A DNA stretch of 32,154 bases from Candolleomyces eurysporus (Eukaryota; Basidiomycota; Agaricomycetes; Agaricales; Psathyrellaceae): the NCBI GenBank assembly GCA_027579435.1, contig JANBPK010001560.1, positions 1 through 32,154 of the forward strand. Reading direction: 5' to 3'. Positions 19,651 to 29,880 of the stretch are shown piece by piece. The notes below the pieces were generated by a model. That model worked only from the letters and a program-made list of their open reading frames with translations. It ran no database searches and was not told where the DNA came from. The position numbers were made by a program, and so were the translations under genes. The stretch's first letter is position 1. The number at the start of each line of letters is the position of its first letter.

Positions 19651-21704
19651 TATGATATATCGAGAATGAACTGTAACCACCTACTACCCGCTGTGTTCTA
19701 TCTTGTTTAAGTTTGGAGACGTCTGTACTTCTGTTCCTTACCCGGATATATGCACCATGCAATCTGTACCTTTCTTGCCTCCTACTGGCGAGAGTTATCG
19801 AGGGTACCTAAAAGACTCGCATACACCCCAATTTATGTTTCGAGGCAGTGTGGAATTGGGAAGTGTGGCAGGTCGGTTTTTATGTTTCCAGATTCCTTTG
19901 TCCGCCCATTGTTACTCTGGATACATAGTAGAACCAACTTGTTACAATTTGCCCCGTATGCTACATCCGATCCATTGAATTTTGGGTAGGGTGAAAAAGG
20001 CAAGATCTACCCTGCTCTCCGTTGTGACCGGCACTCTCTTTCATTAACAGAGGCCTCTTTATCGCCCATAATGATTACGCTCTGGATTTCGCTGATGTGC
20101 CTTTTTTGCGATAAGGTCATTCCGAGCGCTGAGCCACTCCATCCCAAAATGAATGAGTCGGAAGACTTTGGCAGTTGTCAATCATGGTGCGGGTGCCTAG
20201 TATTTGTCAAGGCTCTCTCGATCAAATAGTCCGATTCTTCCCGTTGGTAACCAGTTCCCGTCATGTCCCTTGCCGCCCTTGAGCTCGCCTCGACCAGCTG
20301 CACGACAGCGTCCGAGTCACCGATGGGTCCGGTGTCCTCAAAGTTCTCTATCTCGAGCTCGCCTTGCGGGCAGCACAAATCCACAAATTCGAACCTAGGA
20401 TCCGGTTTATGGCGCATTAAATCGACTTCTTCAGCCCAGATCGGAGTCTCGCATCTCTATGCAGCGTCCACAAGTACCCGGAGACAGACATCTACCGAGG
20501 TCTAAGGGCTAATATAGGGAAGAACGTGGACGATATCACCTAGTCTCAGCCTCTGACGACGCGTCACATCGAGTCCTACCGAAAACCTTTGGTTCCGCCT
20601 GCCCTCTCATGGAATAGATCGACTCGGAACGGGTCTGGCATTTGGCTACCTTAGAAAGTGTGTGGTTCGTCACAGGAAAATGGGAGAAGGGCTGAAGCAA
20701 GGTGAACGACTGGCATCTGGCGCGATGCGGCCCTGGCCCTGCCAATGGATAACATGCTCAGCTCCGTCGCGTCAGGTCCCTACCTAAAAGAGGGAAGTTC
20801 CTTATGCTTCTTAGAGACTCTGATAGCCTTATCAGGACAGGGAAGGTGAGGTGCACACCCAGCGTTAGTTCTTGTAAGTTGTGGAAGTGTCGTCTCGTAC
20901 AGCCCTTGGGACCATCCTGTATTCAATGTCTTCACGGCACGCTTGTTGCCATTTTTGCGGCTGAAGACGCGACGCTCCTTGGTCTGCTGTCAAATTTGTG
21001 GAAGAAAGCCACGTTCAAAGCTAGGAACGAGACCAATTCCCATGAAGTTGTCACTCTCCAGGGCGTATCCTTGAGTCTTCGACCTGCTGCTTCGCGAATA
21101 TTGCCTGGAGACCTCCTCGGGCCTCATGTATGCATGAGCCGCTCCAGTATCTCTGACGTGTGCCCTCGTAACCTATTCAACACCTTCCGGTATGTGGCAG
21201 TGGGGTCGCTCATTCTGAATGGTGTGTCTCTCCTTTGCCCTAGCTTTGCCGAATCTTTCGAAAGGGTCGGTTCAGTTGGAGAGCCAACNTTTTTTTCCTG
21301 GGCTTGGCGCTGAATTCCATTGTGCTCGACCGACGCTTGTCTTCACTGGATGCTGGCCGATCGGCTGTCCATGCCACCGGGAACATTTGTGGTAAGAAAT
21401 TTGTTATTGATCGACAGAATAGGAAGTGTAGCTGGTACCCGAACATTACCTATTGTGGTCATTGAGTGACAACCGGGGATAATGAACGCGGTCACGTTGT
21501 ATAGGAGGTTAATGTCACATTAAATGTGCACGAATGACCAACACACGTTTAGGAAACATCCTTGACTTTCAACCACAGCTACCACAGTAAGTCGTTAGGC
21601 CCTCTCTGAACCATTTGGCCACATCCCGAGTCTTCCTTTTATTGTTTAGCACCCACACACAATACAAACCACCACACGACCAACATCCAACGATTGTGAT
21701 CACA
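19651..21704. other. Gene-poor stretch of 2 kb
   Basis: No intact gene recognised. The best coding-like pieces are a minus-strand frame 20178-20417 (contains FVDLCCPQGELEIENFEDTG, then a stop) and a plus-strand frame 20804-21313 (contains LSLRPAASRILPGDLLGPH; an n at 21289 before eight t's near its end). Neither has a plausible start, splice partner or domain. The right end is the promoter and 5' UTR of the kinase-like gene at 21705. Confidence 0.35.
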
Positions 21705-24320
21705 ATGGACAGCATTTCATACACGATAGAGCTCTTTCTGAGAAAGTGTTTCTCTTGGAAGCCTTCTCGTCGATCCCAGGAGAAAGCGCTCGAACTCGTG
21801 CAGACCGAGGTTTGGGAGAACAGGCGAGCAAAGGTGCAAAAACCTGATATGCTCTTCACCAAGGCACCCTCAGAGATAAAAGCTGGAGCAGCATTCGGAT
21901 GGGGAGAGCTCAAGGCAGTCAGCGACGCGGTGGCAGGGTTGAAATCTGCCGATCACGTTTACAATGGTATCTCTCTCCGCGTGGCCATCAGTCCTGCGAA
22001 CGACCTGGACAAAGTTAGGTCCAATGGCGCATTAACAAAGAAGCTGAACGGCGGCCTGAGAGCCACGGATATTATGGTGCCCGTAGCACTGAGCCGCACT
22101 CGCAACGGCAAGGTCAACGATGTAAGTCTGGTGTGTCGGTTTCATTGAACGGTCCACTCATTGCTTGTCTTATCAGGACATACGTGCTGTTGCGAACCGC
22201 ATTATGCAGAAAGACTTCCGCCGCAACTTTGTATACGCCGTAAGTCGTGTCTTCCTACGGATTTATCCGGGGGCCTGGTACTCACCATTTTTCCAAGATT
22301 ACCGTTGAAGACTCCCATATGACCCTATGGTACTTCTCTTATTCGCGCTCCATCAAATCTGAGCCATTCGACTATATGAAGGTACGAATATAAATCCTTA
22401 TTGCTCTGCGATTTCTCACTGCTCGTTTCAGGATCCATTTAATTTGGTCACCCTCTTGGTTTCCCTCATGTTTTCTACCGAGCGTGAGCTGGGGTTTGAC
22501 CACCGAATCAGCTTCATGCCCGATACCGGATTTGTCTATCGTCTGGGCGAGAAACCATACCTAGTGGTGTCCATTCTCAGCCAAGAGGAGGAAAGGGCCA
22601 CCGATGCTTCGCCCAGGCGCACTCGTGCTTTTAAGGCCATCGAGATTGTTTTACCGACGCCCGTCCCACCGCGCATTGCAATCCCCATCATCTTGAAAGA
22701 TACATGGATTGGCGCAAGCAGCCCCACGGAGAGTCAGATTGAACAGGAGGTTCTTGCGGACGTTGAGGCCTTTCTAAAGCAAGACGACTGGAAGTCTATC
22801 GAATTTGTGGAGGATCTACGAGTCGCTCCTGCGGAGCCTGAAGAGACTCTGGTGAAGGCAAGAACTGCGGGGTCAGGGTCGCTCCTCGGAGGAGACAAGT
22901 GGAAAAGTTTCTTGGTGCGAAGCCAGCAGACGTCCGCTGGTGAGCCAGAGAAATTCCAGACTGCAAACTCAGATGTGGCTTATGAGCCACGTTATCTTGT
23001 TCGCTACCAAAAGGAGGGGATTCGTGTCGACCGTCTCCCCGATGTTGGTGAAGCCATGAACGTCCTTAACCGTGGCGCCTATGGTGAGTTTATTTCCNTT
23101 TTTTGAGGCTACGTACCTGGCTGATCGCACTTTCAACAGTTCTTTACGTCCTTTTCTGTGCGGGATGGGCGCATGGTGATATCAGCATCAACAACATCAT
23201 GGGGATCGAGAACGAGGCCACTGGAGAATGGAACCTTTTGCTCGGAGCCTTCAGGGACGCGCAGAAATTTCAACCAGCCGAGAGCGAGAACCACGAGCAG
23301 ATCGAAAAGTTCATGGGGGATGTAGAAGCTATCTGGTGGACCGCCGTCTTCATCCTTTCTACACGGGTTGAGACTGGGACACCCAAGAAGAAGGCCAACG
23401 CCCCCTTCAAGCTGAAGAAAGACGTCAAGAAAGCGCTGCAAGTCGAGCTGGATGTCGATTTTTTGGAGTGCCTTCATGAAGACCTTCGCCCCTTGGCCAA
23501 TAAAGCCGAAGAATTCAGGACTCGGCTGAAGGAGTTGGAGTCGGGCTCTCCAACCAAGAACGAGATCTATGAAGCTGCGCATACTTTCTTCAGCGGCATC
23601 ACAGAAGACCAGAAGGCTTGGTCCAAGGCTGCCAAACTTGAGCTGAGGCCATTCGAGCCAACTTTCATCGTCAACAATCCTTCCTGCGAACGACGCTGCA
23701 AAGCGGTAAACAAGTGCCAATCCACGCAGCCCCGGTTCACCAAACGCAAACGACCAACAGACGACGACGACGGCGACGACGGGAGGGAGGAAGTCAAGCG
23801 CACGAGGCTTATAGGAGATGACAAGGCCTCACTTGGGGTAGAAGGCGCTGTATTGCCCTCAAGGAACACTCTGGAGGAGGCGATTTCCAAGTTCAAGCTG
23901 CCAGTCGGCATCTCAGAGTCCACGTGGGCAATCCCTACAGTCGCTGCATCGTCGACAAAACGAAATATAATTGGAACGTTGACAAGGGCTCTGCCGACCC
24001 CAGCCGCGCGATCTCCAAACCCACTGACCTCACAAGAAGAGAACTCACGCGGAGCTGGCGAGACTCCAGAAGCTGATGCGCCCGCTGTCAACCCACAGCC
24101 AGACAACCCATTGGGCCCTCGAGAGGGTCACGGAGGACGTGGAGCGTCTCTCAGGCTCCCAGTACCAAACTCATCCTACAGGCGAGCGACATCTCAAGCT
24201 TCCTCGGCCTCTGGTAGATGGGCGACACCAGCGCCCACCGCGCCTCATCGGCGACATGACAGTGGTGATCGAGCAAAGCCGCGCTTTCAACGGGGTCGTC
24301 GTGATAATCGCCGTCGCTGA
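21705..24320 (+). CDS. FunK1-type fungal protein kinase-like protein
   Basis: Five exons: 21705-22121, 22177-22239, 22298-22381, 22432-23083 and 23140-24320, with introns of 50-58 bp; 798 aa. Fungal-specific FunK1 kinases are expanded in multicellular basidiomycetes; substrates are unknown. Typical landmarks in order: GWGELKAVSDAV (about 65-76), DIRAVANRIMQKDFRRNFVY, LGFDHRISFMPDTGFVYRL, PIILKDTW with candidate ATP-binding K277, and the catalytic loop HGDISINNIM (H417, D419, N424). The usual DFG/DxD position reads LLLGAFRDA, without a recognisable magnesium-binding Asp. The later D(L/V)E...W helix appears as FMGDVEAIWWTAVFIL. The C-terminal ~250 residues are disordered and basic (TKRKRP, DDDDGDDGREE, RGRRDNRRR), suggesting nuclear targeting. 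The fourth intron holds an n (23098) before six t's, without effect on the protein. Confidence 0.86.
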
Positions 24321-25032
24321 GACAATTGTCCCTGGTGTTAATTCAACGCTTTTCGGATTCTCATCACCGCGACTCTCGCTACTATGCCTTTATCCTCTTT
24401 CTCTCGTTGTATCGCTATCTCTGTAACATATTCATTTCGTAATCTGTTTTGATTAGTACTTGTCACTATTTCCTGTGAACCGAACAAATACACACCTCCC
24501 CATCTCGGGTGATGTACCAATGACTGCGAAGTTGATGTACTGAAACAATGAGGTTGCGCAGTAGACAGACTTCTCATAGATCAGTATCGCAGATTCTCAG
24601 CGCTCGCCAACCAATTGAATACAAGCTGACATGCACATTCATCACCAAGCGTAGGTGGAAGTTCCACATGGGTGCTGTAACGAGTCGGCGACAGAAGCAA
24701 GACTTCTTTAACAATCTGTGATATTTTGCATTCGACGAGCTTGAATAACGGAACCGAGTTTAAAAACTATCTCACTTCAGCGTACACGAGTTGGCATTGT
24801 GACCGGTAGAAGCTAATTAAAGAGGATATGGGAGGCTTGTATCGCCCTTCTTTGGCTACGAATCAAAACAAACAAATGATGCTCTGGAAGAAGCGAGAAA
24901 TGCATCAAGTTTCTTGCAGTGTCCCGCGTGCTCTCCATATTAGTGCTGTGGATGGCCATGGTATAAAAAGGCTACCATAACCCTGATTCCTCTCCAGAAC
25001 GCATTCAGAAATTATCCAGACGCATAACCACC
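24321..25032. other. Intergenic, promoter of the small peptide gene
   Basis: 712 bp without a gene. The right end carries a clear TATA box (24962-24968) and a short 5' leader ending in ACCACC directly before the ATG at 25033. Nothing else recognised. Confidence 0.45.
24962..24968 (+). promoter_or_regulatory. TATA box, small secreted peptide gene
   Basis: tataaaa, 71 bp upstream of the ATG at 25033, the best core promoter in the window. With the ACCACC context at the ATG it supports the peptide gene as real and possibly strongly expressed. Confidence 0.6.
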
Positions 25033-25355
25033 ATGCTCAGCAGGCTCGCTTCAGTCTCCTTCGCCGCCCTCGCCTTGATGTTGATTCAAGTCGCGACCGT
25101 TTCTGGTAGTCCTCTGGGCAATGCTGGTACGTCTGATTTATGTAGACTTCGTACGTTCTCTTGCTCACCTCCCACCGTTTTATCAAGACCTGAACTTGAG
25201 TGAGTCCCTCTGGCTGCTGTTGTTTGGATATCATTGATCTGACTGGTCCATCCAACACTCCAGGAGAGCCTGGTGGCTTCGATATGCACGTTGCGNCCCC
25301 CCGACTCGGCAAGCGGCCATGGAAGTGCCTATTGAACCGCTTCACAAGTGAATAA
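25033..25355 (+). CDS. Small secreted peptide precursor with dibasic site
   Basis: Three exons, 25033-25126, 25188-25199 (a 12-nt micro-exon) and 25264-25355, with introns of 61 bp (GTACGT...ATCAAG) and 64 bp (GTGAGT...CTCCAG, CTGAC branch-like site at about 25239); 65 aa as read. A strong signal peptide covers about residues 1-25 (MLSRLASVSFAALALMLIQV...) with cleavage likely near VSG-SPLG. Then follow a short pro-region and, after the dibasic GKR, a C-terminal PWKCLLNRFTSE. A Kex2-type protease in the Golgi could release this 12-residue peptide. An n at 25296 before six c's decides the frame. Counted as a base it gives the GKR version; if spurious, the end becomes HVAPPDSASGHGSAY instead. 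Polyadenylation-like AATAAATAAA overlaps the stop. No known family recognised; not a CaaX pheromone. Confidence 0.6.
25188..25199 (+). other. 12-nt micro-exon
   Basis: ACCTGAACTTGA lies between an AAG acceptor and a GTGAGT donor, phase 1 on both sides, encoding D(split)-L-N-L-R(split). Skipping it would keep the frame (12 nt), so alternative inclusion is possible. Confidence 0.5.
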
Positions 25356-25360
25356 ATAAA
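25351..25360 (+). terminator. Polyadenylation signal-like AATAAATAAA
   Basis: Two overlapping AATAAA motifs, the first overlapping the TAA stop of the small peptide gene. Suggests a very short 3' UTR. Confidence 0.4.
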
Positions 25361-25779
25361 GTGGTTTACAAGGAAAATCTTTTGTTGATAAACTCAGTAG
25401 AACCGCGAGACAATGTGGTGCACGGATTGTCGAGTTATTACGTGGGAAGTTGCATGGAATCGTGTTAAAGGAGATTAGGACTTGTGTAGACTCTTAGGCG
25501 ATTCATTCAATAGTACTTATCTATGTGACCCCAATCTCGGCGCTCGGTTGTGCAGACGCCAACTTAATTTATCAAGCTCCAGCAGCAGTTTGCGGTAGCC
25601 GGCGAATTCGGTCAAGGAAAGGTTAGAATGGAAGAAGCTTTTTACAGCAGGCGTAGGGCGATATCCGGATAAATCAGCCACGAGAAGGAAGACAAACTAT
25701 TGAAACATCGAGTGGTCACGGTCATCCCGGGGGATAACACAAAATCAAGGAGTGGCCCATCAATGACATGATAGAAGGA
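25361..25779. other. Intergenic, no gene recognised
   Basis: About 420 bp between the peptide gene and the first copy of the 0.9-kb repeat. Only short ORFs without features. Confidence 0.4.
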
Positions 25780-26641
25780 AGATCGCCGGTTGTCATACAT
25801 CAAACTTTGTGCGTAGTAGAGAGCGAATACACCTAACGGTACGTTTGCTCTCTTTTGATCCAAAAAATGTAGAAACGATGCCTCTAGATCTGCGAAGAGT
25901 CAGAGGGGCTCAACGAGGTAAATCAGCGCTTCAGAAAAGCTGTACTTACTCGGAAGCAGACTGGGAAATTCGAGATCCCCGAGGAGTAGCAATATTGCTC
26001 GGACAAGATCTGACCGTCGCGAAGTTGAAGCACAGGCGAGTGATTGCAAGAATTGCGACCTCAAACATTCATATGCGCTACCCATTGAAGTGCTCAGACA
26101 TGTACACCCAAATTCAAGCCACGGGCAGAGAAAATGCACACGGAAAATCGAGACGCCTGAGCACGTTCCTCTGGAATGCACTGACCTGCGAGATCTAGTC
26201 AGCCTTGGGCGTGCCTTCGCAAGAGAACCGGCGGAGAGGGGCACGGCCCTTTTCCGCCTCAAAACCAGCCTTAAGAGCGACTCCTAGGTCAAGTATACTC
26301 GAGGATGACTTTGAACTGAGGAACATATCGATATCCTCTGGAGACCTATTCGGTTGAGAGAGCTAGTCGTACTGTGAGTCGTGTCTTTCAAGGTGTTCAA
26401 ATCTCGCTTCTTCTATGTTGTTGCCATATTCTTCTGAACGACCATCACCATTTCTAGTTTCATAACTTTGTCATCGAACCATAACCGTCCATCTGAAAGC
26501 TCGAACATCCACCTGTCGCAGTTCGACGGAAGTGCAAGGCAGACGAGGTGCTTCAACTCGGGATCCATAGCCGGACGTTTGATGAGAATCGATGGCATTG
26601 GCTATCCCAGAATGGGACCAGGTGCTGGGTGAACGAAATGG
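25780..26641. repeat. Dispersed direct repeat, copy 1
   Basis: Matches 29881-30809 in the same orientation over its whole length, from agatcgccggttgtcatac to gaacgaaatggt, at roughly 90% identity by eye. Copy 1 lacks about 70-80 bp present in copy 2 after the shared gtagtagagagcgaat. Inside, a frame from about 25930 to 26287 is open (SASEKLYLLGSRLG...SLKSDS, 121 codons in copy 2) but begins with ATC instead of ATG here. The opposite strand is open too. No transposase, reverse transcriptase or terminal repeats recognised. It precedes an NLR gene in both copies, so it is most likely part of a segmental duplication of the NLR locus. Confidence 0.85.
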
Positions 26642-26647
26642 TACCTT

Positions 26648-26695
26648 TACCTTTATGAAGTGAGTAGTAAAGCTGACATGACGTGGGTAGGAAAA
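26648..26695. repeat. Short repeat r, copy 1
   Basis: About 48 bp (core agctgacatgacgtgggta, then ggaaa) that recurs at 29786-29832. Here it lies to the right of the 0.9-kb repeat; the second copy lies to the left of it, so the units were shuffled, not simply tandemly copied. Confidence 0.75.
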
Positions 26696-27083
26696 CTCAG
26701 AGAACCGACACCTTGGAAGCTTCAACGGTGTCGGATTGTACACCCGGAGAGTGGAGAGACGATTGATGACGGGTTAGTCATGTACTTCAAAGGTTCGTCC
26801 TCCGCTCTTCTTCCTTTCAAACTGTTCCTGGAGCTCACTCTTATTGAAACTCGATCCCAAACAGGCCCAAAATCATTTACTTTCGAAGACGTACTCGAAT
26901 TGCACGTCCATTACGGCCGTGCAGTTATCTCAGCCGCCCTTTCGGGCCTCTCGAAACTACCCACTTTTCGACCTGCAGAACCGGGAGAATTCACGAGACG
27001 CGTATTTGAATGGGAGGTTAGATTTGACCCAACAGATCGACTATCATTTGTTGTCGTTAGGTCAGCAACGGAGACTGGAGTGA
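26692..27083 (+). pseudogene. MSS1: Fragment of mitochondrial tRNA-modification GTPase (MSS1/MnmE N-terminal domain)
   Basis: The plus strand reads [20 protein letters not shown], then GLVMYFK. After a 72-bp intron (26793-26864, GTTCGT...AAACAG) it continues with [20 protein letters not shown] and [17 protein letters not shown]. These are hallmark segments of the TrmE/MnmE N-terminal folate-binding domain (GPxSFTGEDxxElHxHGG; AxPGEFTxRAF). A frameshift at about 27010 moves the next conserved piece, NGRLDLTQ, to another frame, which stops at 27081-27083. The first part of the domain and the whole GTPase domain are missing, so this is a captured gene fragment and not a working MSS1. The intact protein works with MTO1/GidA on wobble uridines of mitochondrial tRNAs. 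It lies directly before the NLR gene; homology with the second NLR locus resumes only near 27128. Its frame is continuous with NLR exon 1. Confidence 0.85.
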
Positions 27084-27145
27084 GTCGCGCGAGAAATTCC
27101 TGCCTGGCAGTTCCTGCCAACCATACTCCTTCGCTTCGACCGCTA

Positions 27146-28941
27146 ATGGCCAGCAGTTTCAACAATGCCCACAATTTCCGGATCGACAACTTTATTGTGA
27201 ACCCCTTAGCAGATCCATTGAGCGGTGAGTCTGACTCGCAGGGCTGTGGCTGAGTATCTCAATCGGTTCTTACCGCAATATACAGAACTCAAGGCTCGGA
27301 TTGCAGCAGGCGCCATCCATGACTCAGCTGAGCGCTGTGATGCCCCCAAATGCTATCCAGAGACGCGAGTCGCCGTCCAAGACCACTTGTACCGCTGGAT
27401 TGTGGATGGTGACGGAGAAGTCGAGCAGCCGAAGAAGATTAAATGGGTGACAGGGCCTGCAGGCACCGGGAAGACGGCCGTTATGGGATCACTAGCAGAT
27501 CGCTGCGCAAAGGATGGTCTGTTAGGCGCGACGTTCTTCTTTGCATCATGGTCAGCGTCCATTGGCCGGCGCCGGAAGACCGCTTTCGTCGCAACCATCG
27601 CACACCAGCTCGCGCAGCATCGAGAGGATTTGAAGAACGCCATTTCCGCTGTCATGGAGAAGAACTCGGACGTTCTCGAGAAGAATCTGCACCTACAGAT
27701 GGAAACTCTCGTTTTGGCCCCGCTCCGGGAGGTCGTCCATCAATCCGAAGGGCTAGGGCTGCGGGGTGCCATCATCGTCGACGGCCTGGACGAATGCGAG
27801 GCTGAACAGTACCACGATACCAAGATCATAGGCCCACGGGCCGCGCCTACACGAACGGACGCACAAGACCAGCTGGAGATCCTCCAAGTTCTTCAAGCAG
27901 CATCACTGGATCCATGTTTCCCCTTTCGTATCCTCATTGCCAGCCGTCCCGAGCGCGTATTTCGCGAATTCTTTGACCCCGAAATAAATCCCACCTCCTT
28001 CGCCCAGAAGCTTGATTTGAACGTAGAGCACAATGCCGACGCCGATATCACACTCTTTTTGGAGGCCCAGTTCGATCTCATTCGTCGCCGTTTCAACTTT
28101 CCTCCGTCATGGCCACCGCCAGGAACGATTCGAACCCTGGTGGAGAATGCGTCGGGTCAGTTCATCTATGCCGCAACGGTCATTCGATTGTTCGACACGA
28201 GTCACCGAGAGCCTCCGAAGGCGTTGCTAGACGCTATTTTGAAGATGGAAGCCACTCGGACAACTTCAAACCCGCTCGAACAATTGGATGCATTGTACAT
28301 GCAAATCTTGGAGTCTAGTCCAGACCCGCCTCTTTCGGTACGATGGATTCACGCAATCGACATGATCACCCGTTATATGGGTGGCTATGCTTTCAACATA
28401 AACATGCTCCTGCAAACGGACCCAGAGAGCAACGAGGCAGAGCACTTGCTCGGAACCCTTCACTCATTGATTCGGATTCCACTTCCCAGCGACCAGACGA
28501 GGACCGAATATGGCTTTTACCATAAATCGCTGCTCGACTTCCTCAAGGACCCCGGCCGTTGCGGGAAACTGTATGTTGTAGAGAGTGAGAGAAGGGTGTT
28601 CATCTGGGATGCATTCGTTCGGGTGTGTGCGAGTGAGTTTGCTTCTGCTTCATGCTTTGTTTCTCTTCCACAGTATAGATCTGATGCTATGTATTGAAGG
28701 GGGTTGTGACACCCAGTTTTCATACCCGGAAAGCTTCCTCGAATTCCTGACGGACCTTCCATATAGTTCAGTTGCAGATGAGGGCATTGCACATTCCAAG
28801 GTCCTTCATACGCCACCCAGCGCTGATTGGTGGGTGTCGTTAGCCGTCGAATACAAGCAGATTGATTCCCTCTGGATTGTCTTCCGGCGATTTCACCTTT
28901 CAGTGCGTACAGTCCTCAATCTTTTCCAAGCTTTGAACTGA
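27146..28941 (+). CDS. NACHT-domain NLR protein without recognisable repeats
   Basis: Three exons, 27146-27224, 27286-28632 and 28679-28941, with introns of 61 bp (GTGAGT...TATACAG) and 46 bp (GTGAGT...GTATAG); 562 aa as drawn. A short N-terminal segment is followed by the linker motif IHDSAER (37-43) typical of agaricomycete NLRs. The NACHT NTPase has Walker A GPAGTGKT (83-90), Walker [11 protein letters not shown] (188-197) and the [10 protein letters not shown] motif (240-249). After it come helical segments ([21 protein letters not shown]) and the winged-helix-like [17 protein letters not shown]. The last exon encodes a non-repetitive tail ([15 protein letters not shown]...); no WD40, ankyrin or TPR repeats are visible. 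NLRs sense non-self or damage and signal by NTP-driven oligomerisation; the trigger and effector here are unknown. A possible extra intron at 28903 would alter the last residues. The upstream frame from 26678 is open into this exon. Confidence 0.9.
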
Positions 28942-29880
28942 TATTCAGTCTTCCTTCATCGTTCATATTTAGTGCCCCTGGTATCGTTGCAAGCCAGGGT
29001 GCAGATTATGGAGCTGTTCCATTCTGCGTCGGTTGGGATCAGCTACCCGGATTGCACCTGGAGTGTTTTGGCCACGCCGAGAATGGGCCCCGAATAAGGC
29101 GGCAATCGATAGGGTGTTCGCGCGATTGTTCAACAAGGCAATCGAGGACCTCGAGCAGAGGGACCCCCAGAGCCGGAGTTGTGCACAACGATAAAATTTC
29201 AGTTCTTTCTGCCTGGGTTGATCGCTCGGGACTTTGTATATGACAATTTAGGTGTCGAGTAGAAATCTAGAGCTTAAAGGCAACTCTACAACCGCATGAT
29301 TGAAGCAAAAAAAGCAAGTTCTATTACGAGTCGAGGTACGGGTGCTTGTCTGGATTAATCCCTCAGACCACTCCGTTGAGTGTTTTGATGGCGTTGGACA
29401 TGCCTCTCTGCATTTTGCAGTCTCCTCCACGATGTGCACTTCCTAGCCATCTATTATCCAGACCCATCTACTCTCGAATAGTGTACGCTCAACGTCAGAG
29501 GCTCATGCAAATACCCAGCAATCTCGAGTTTCTTCACCACTGGCACTGTGGCATGGGCCCGTCTCACCGAGCTTGGCCCTGAATGCAGCTCCAAGGCGGT
29601 ATTTTCATAGCGAAAGTATCATATTACCACCCTCTGATGCGCAGAAGAGCACGATCTACGTGTCCAGGGAAGGCTAGTGTAGGTGTGATACGTATTTCGG
29701 GGCCTGATGCGTCAAGGGAGGTGTGAGGGAGGATGCCAGGCCATACTCCCTATCTTCTGCGAATGGTACATGGTATTCTAATGACTACCTTTCTGGAGTA
29801 AATAGCAAAGCTGACATGACGTGGGTAGGAAAGCTTGGCAGAGAGCCGCCCAGGCACCACGCGAGATATCCTTGAACTAA
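28942..29880. other. Intergenic between the NLR and repeat copy 2
   Basis: About 940 bp, no gene recognised. Short ORFs such as 29052-29243 and 29346-29582 have no features. The short repeat r' (29786-29832) is near the right end. Confidence 0.4.
29786..29832. repeat. Short repeat r, copy 2
   Basis: Matches 26648-26695 (shared agctgacatgacgtgggta core). Positioned about 50 bp left of repeat copy 2. Confidence 0.75.

Noticed and set aside
23567..24106. 179-codon minus-strand ORF inside the kinase-like gene
   Set aside because: Antisense shadow of the FunK1 last exon, whose sense frame carries kinase motifs and correct splice junctions.
25127..25187. Two-step splicing with a mini exon (acttc) inside intron 1 of the secreted peptide gene
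   Set aside because: It leads directly to an in-frame TGA; a single 61-bp intron to ATCAAG gives an open frame through the micro-exon.
25033..25355. CaaX-type mating pheromone precursor
   Set aside because: The C-terminus as read (FTSE) has no CaaX box and the N-terminus is a secretory signal, which basidiomycete lipopeptide pheromone precursors lack.
26793..26864. Reading the MSS1 intron as coding (continuous ORF)
   Set aside because: The 72 bp interrupt the conserved MYFK/GPKSF junction and have GT...CAG ends, so an intron is more likely, though both versions keep the frame open.
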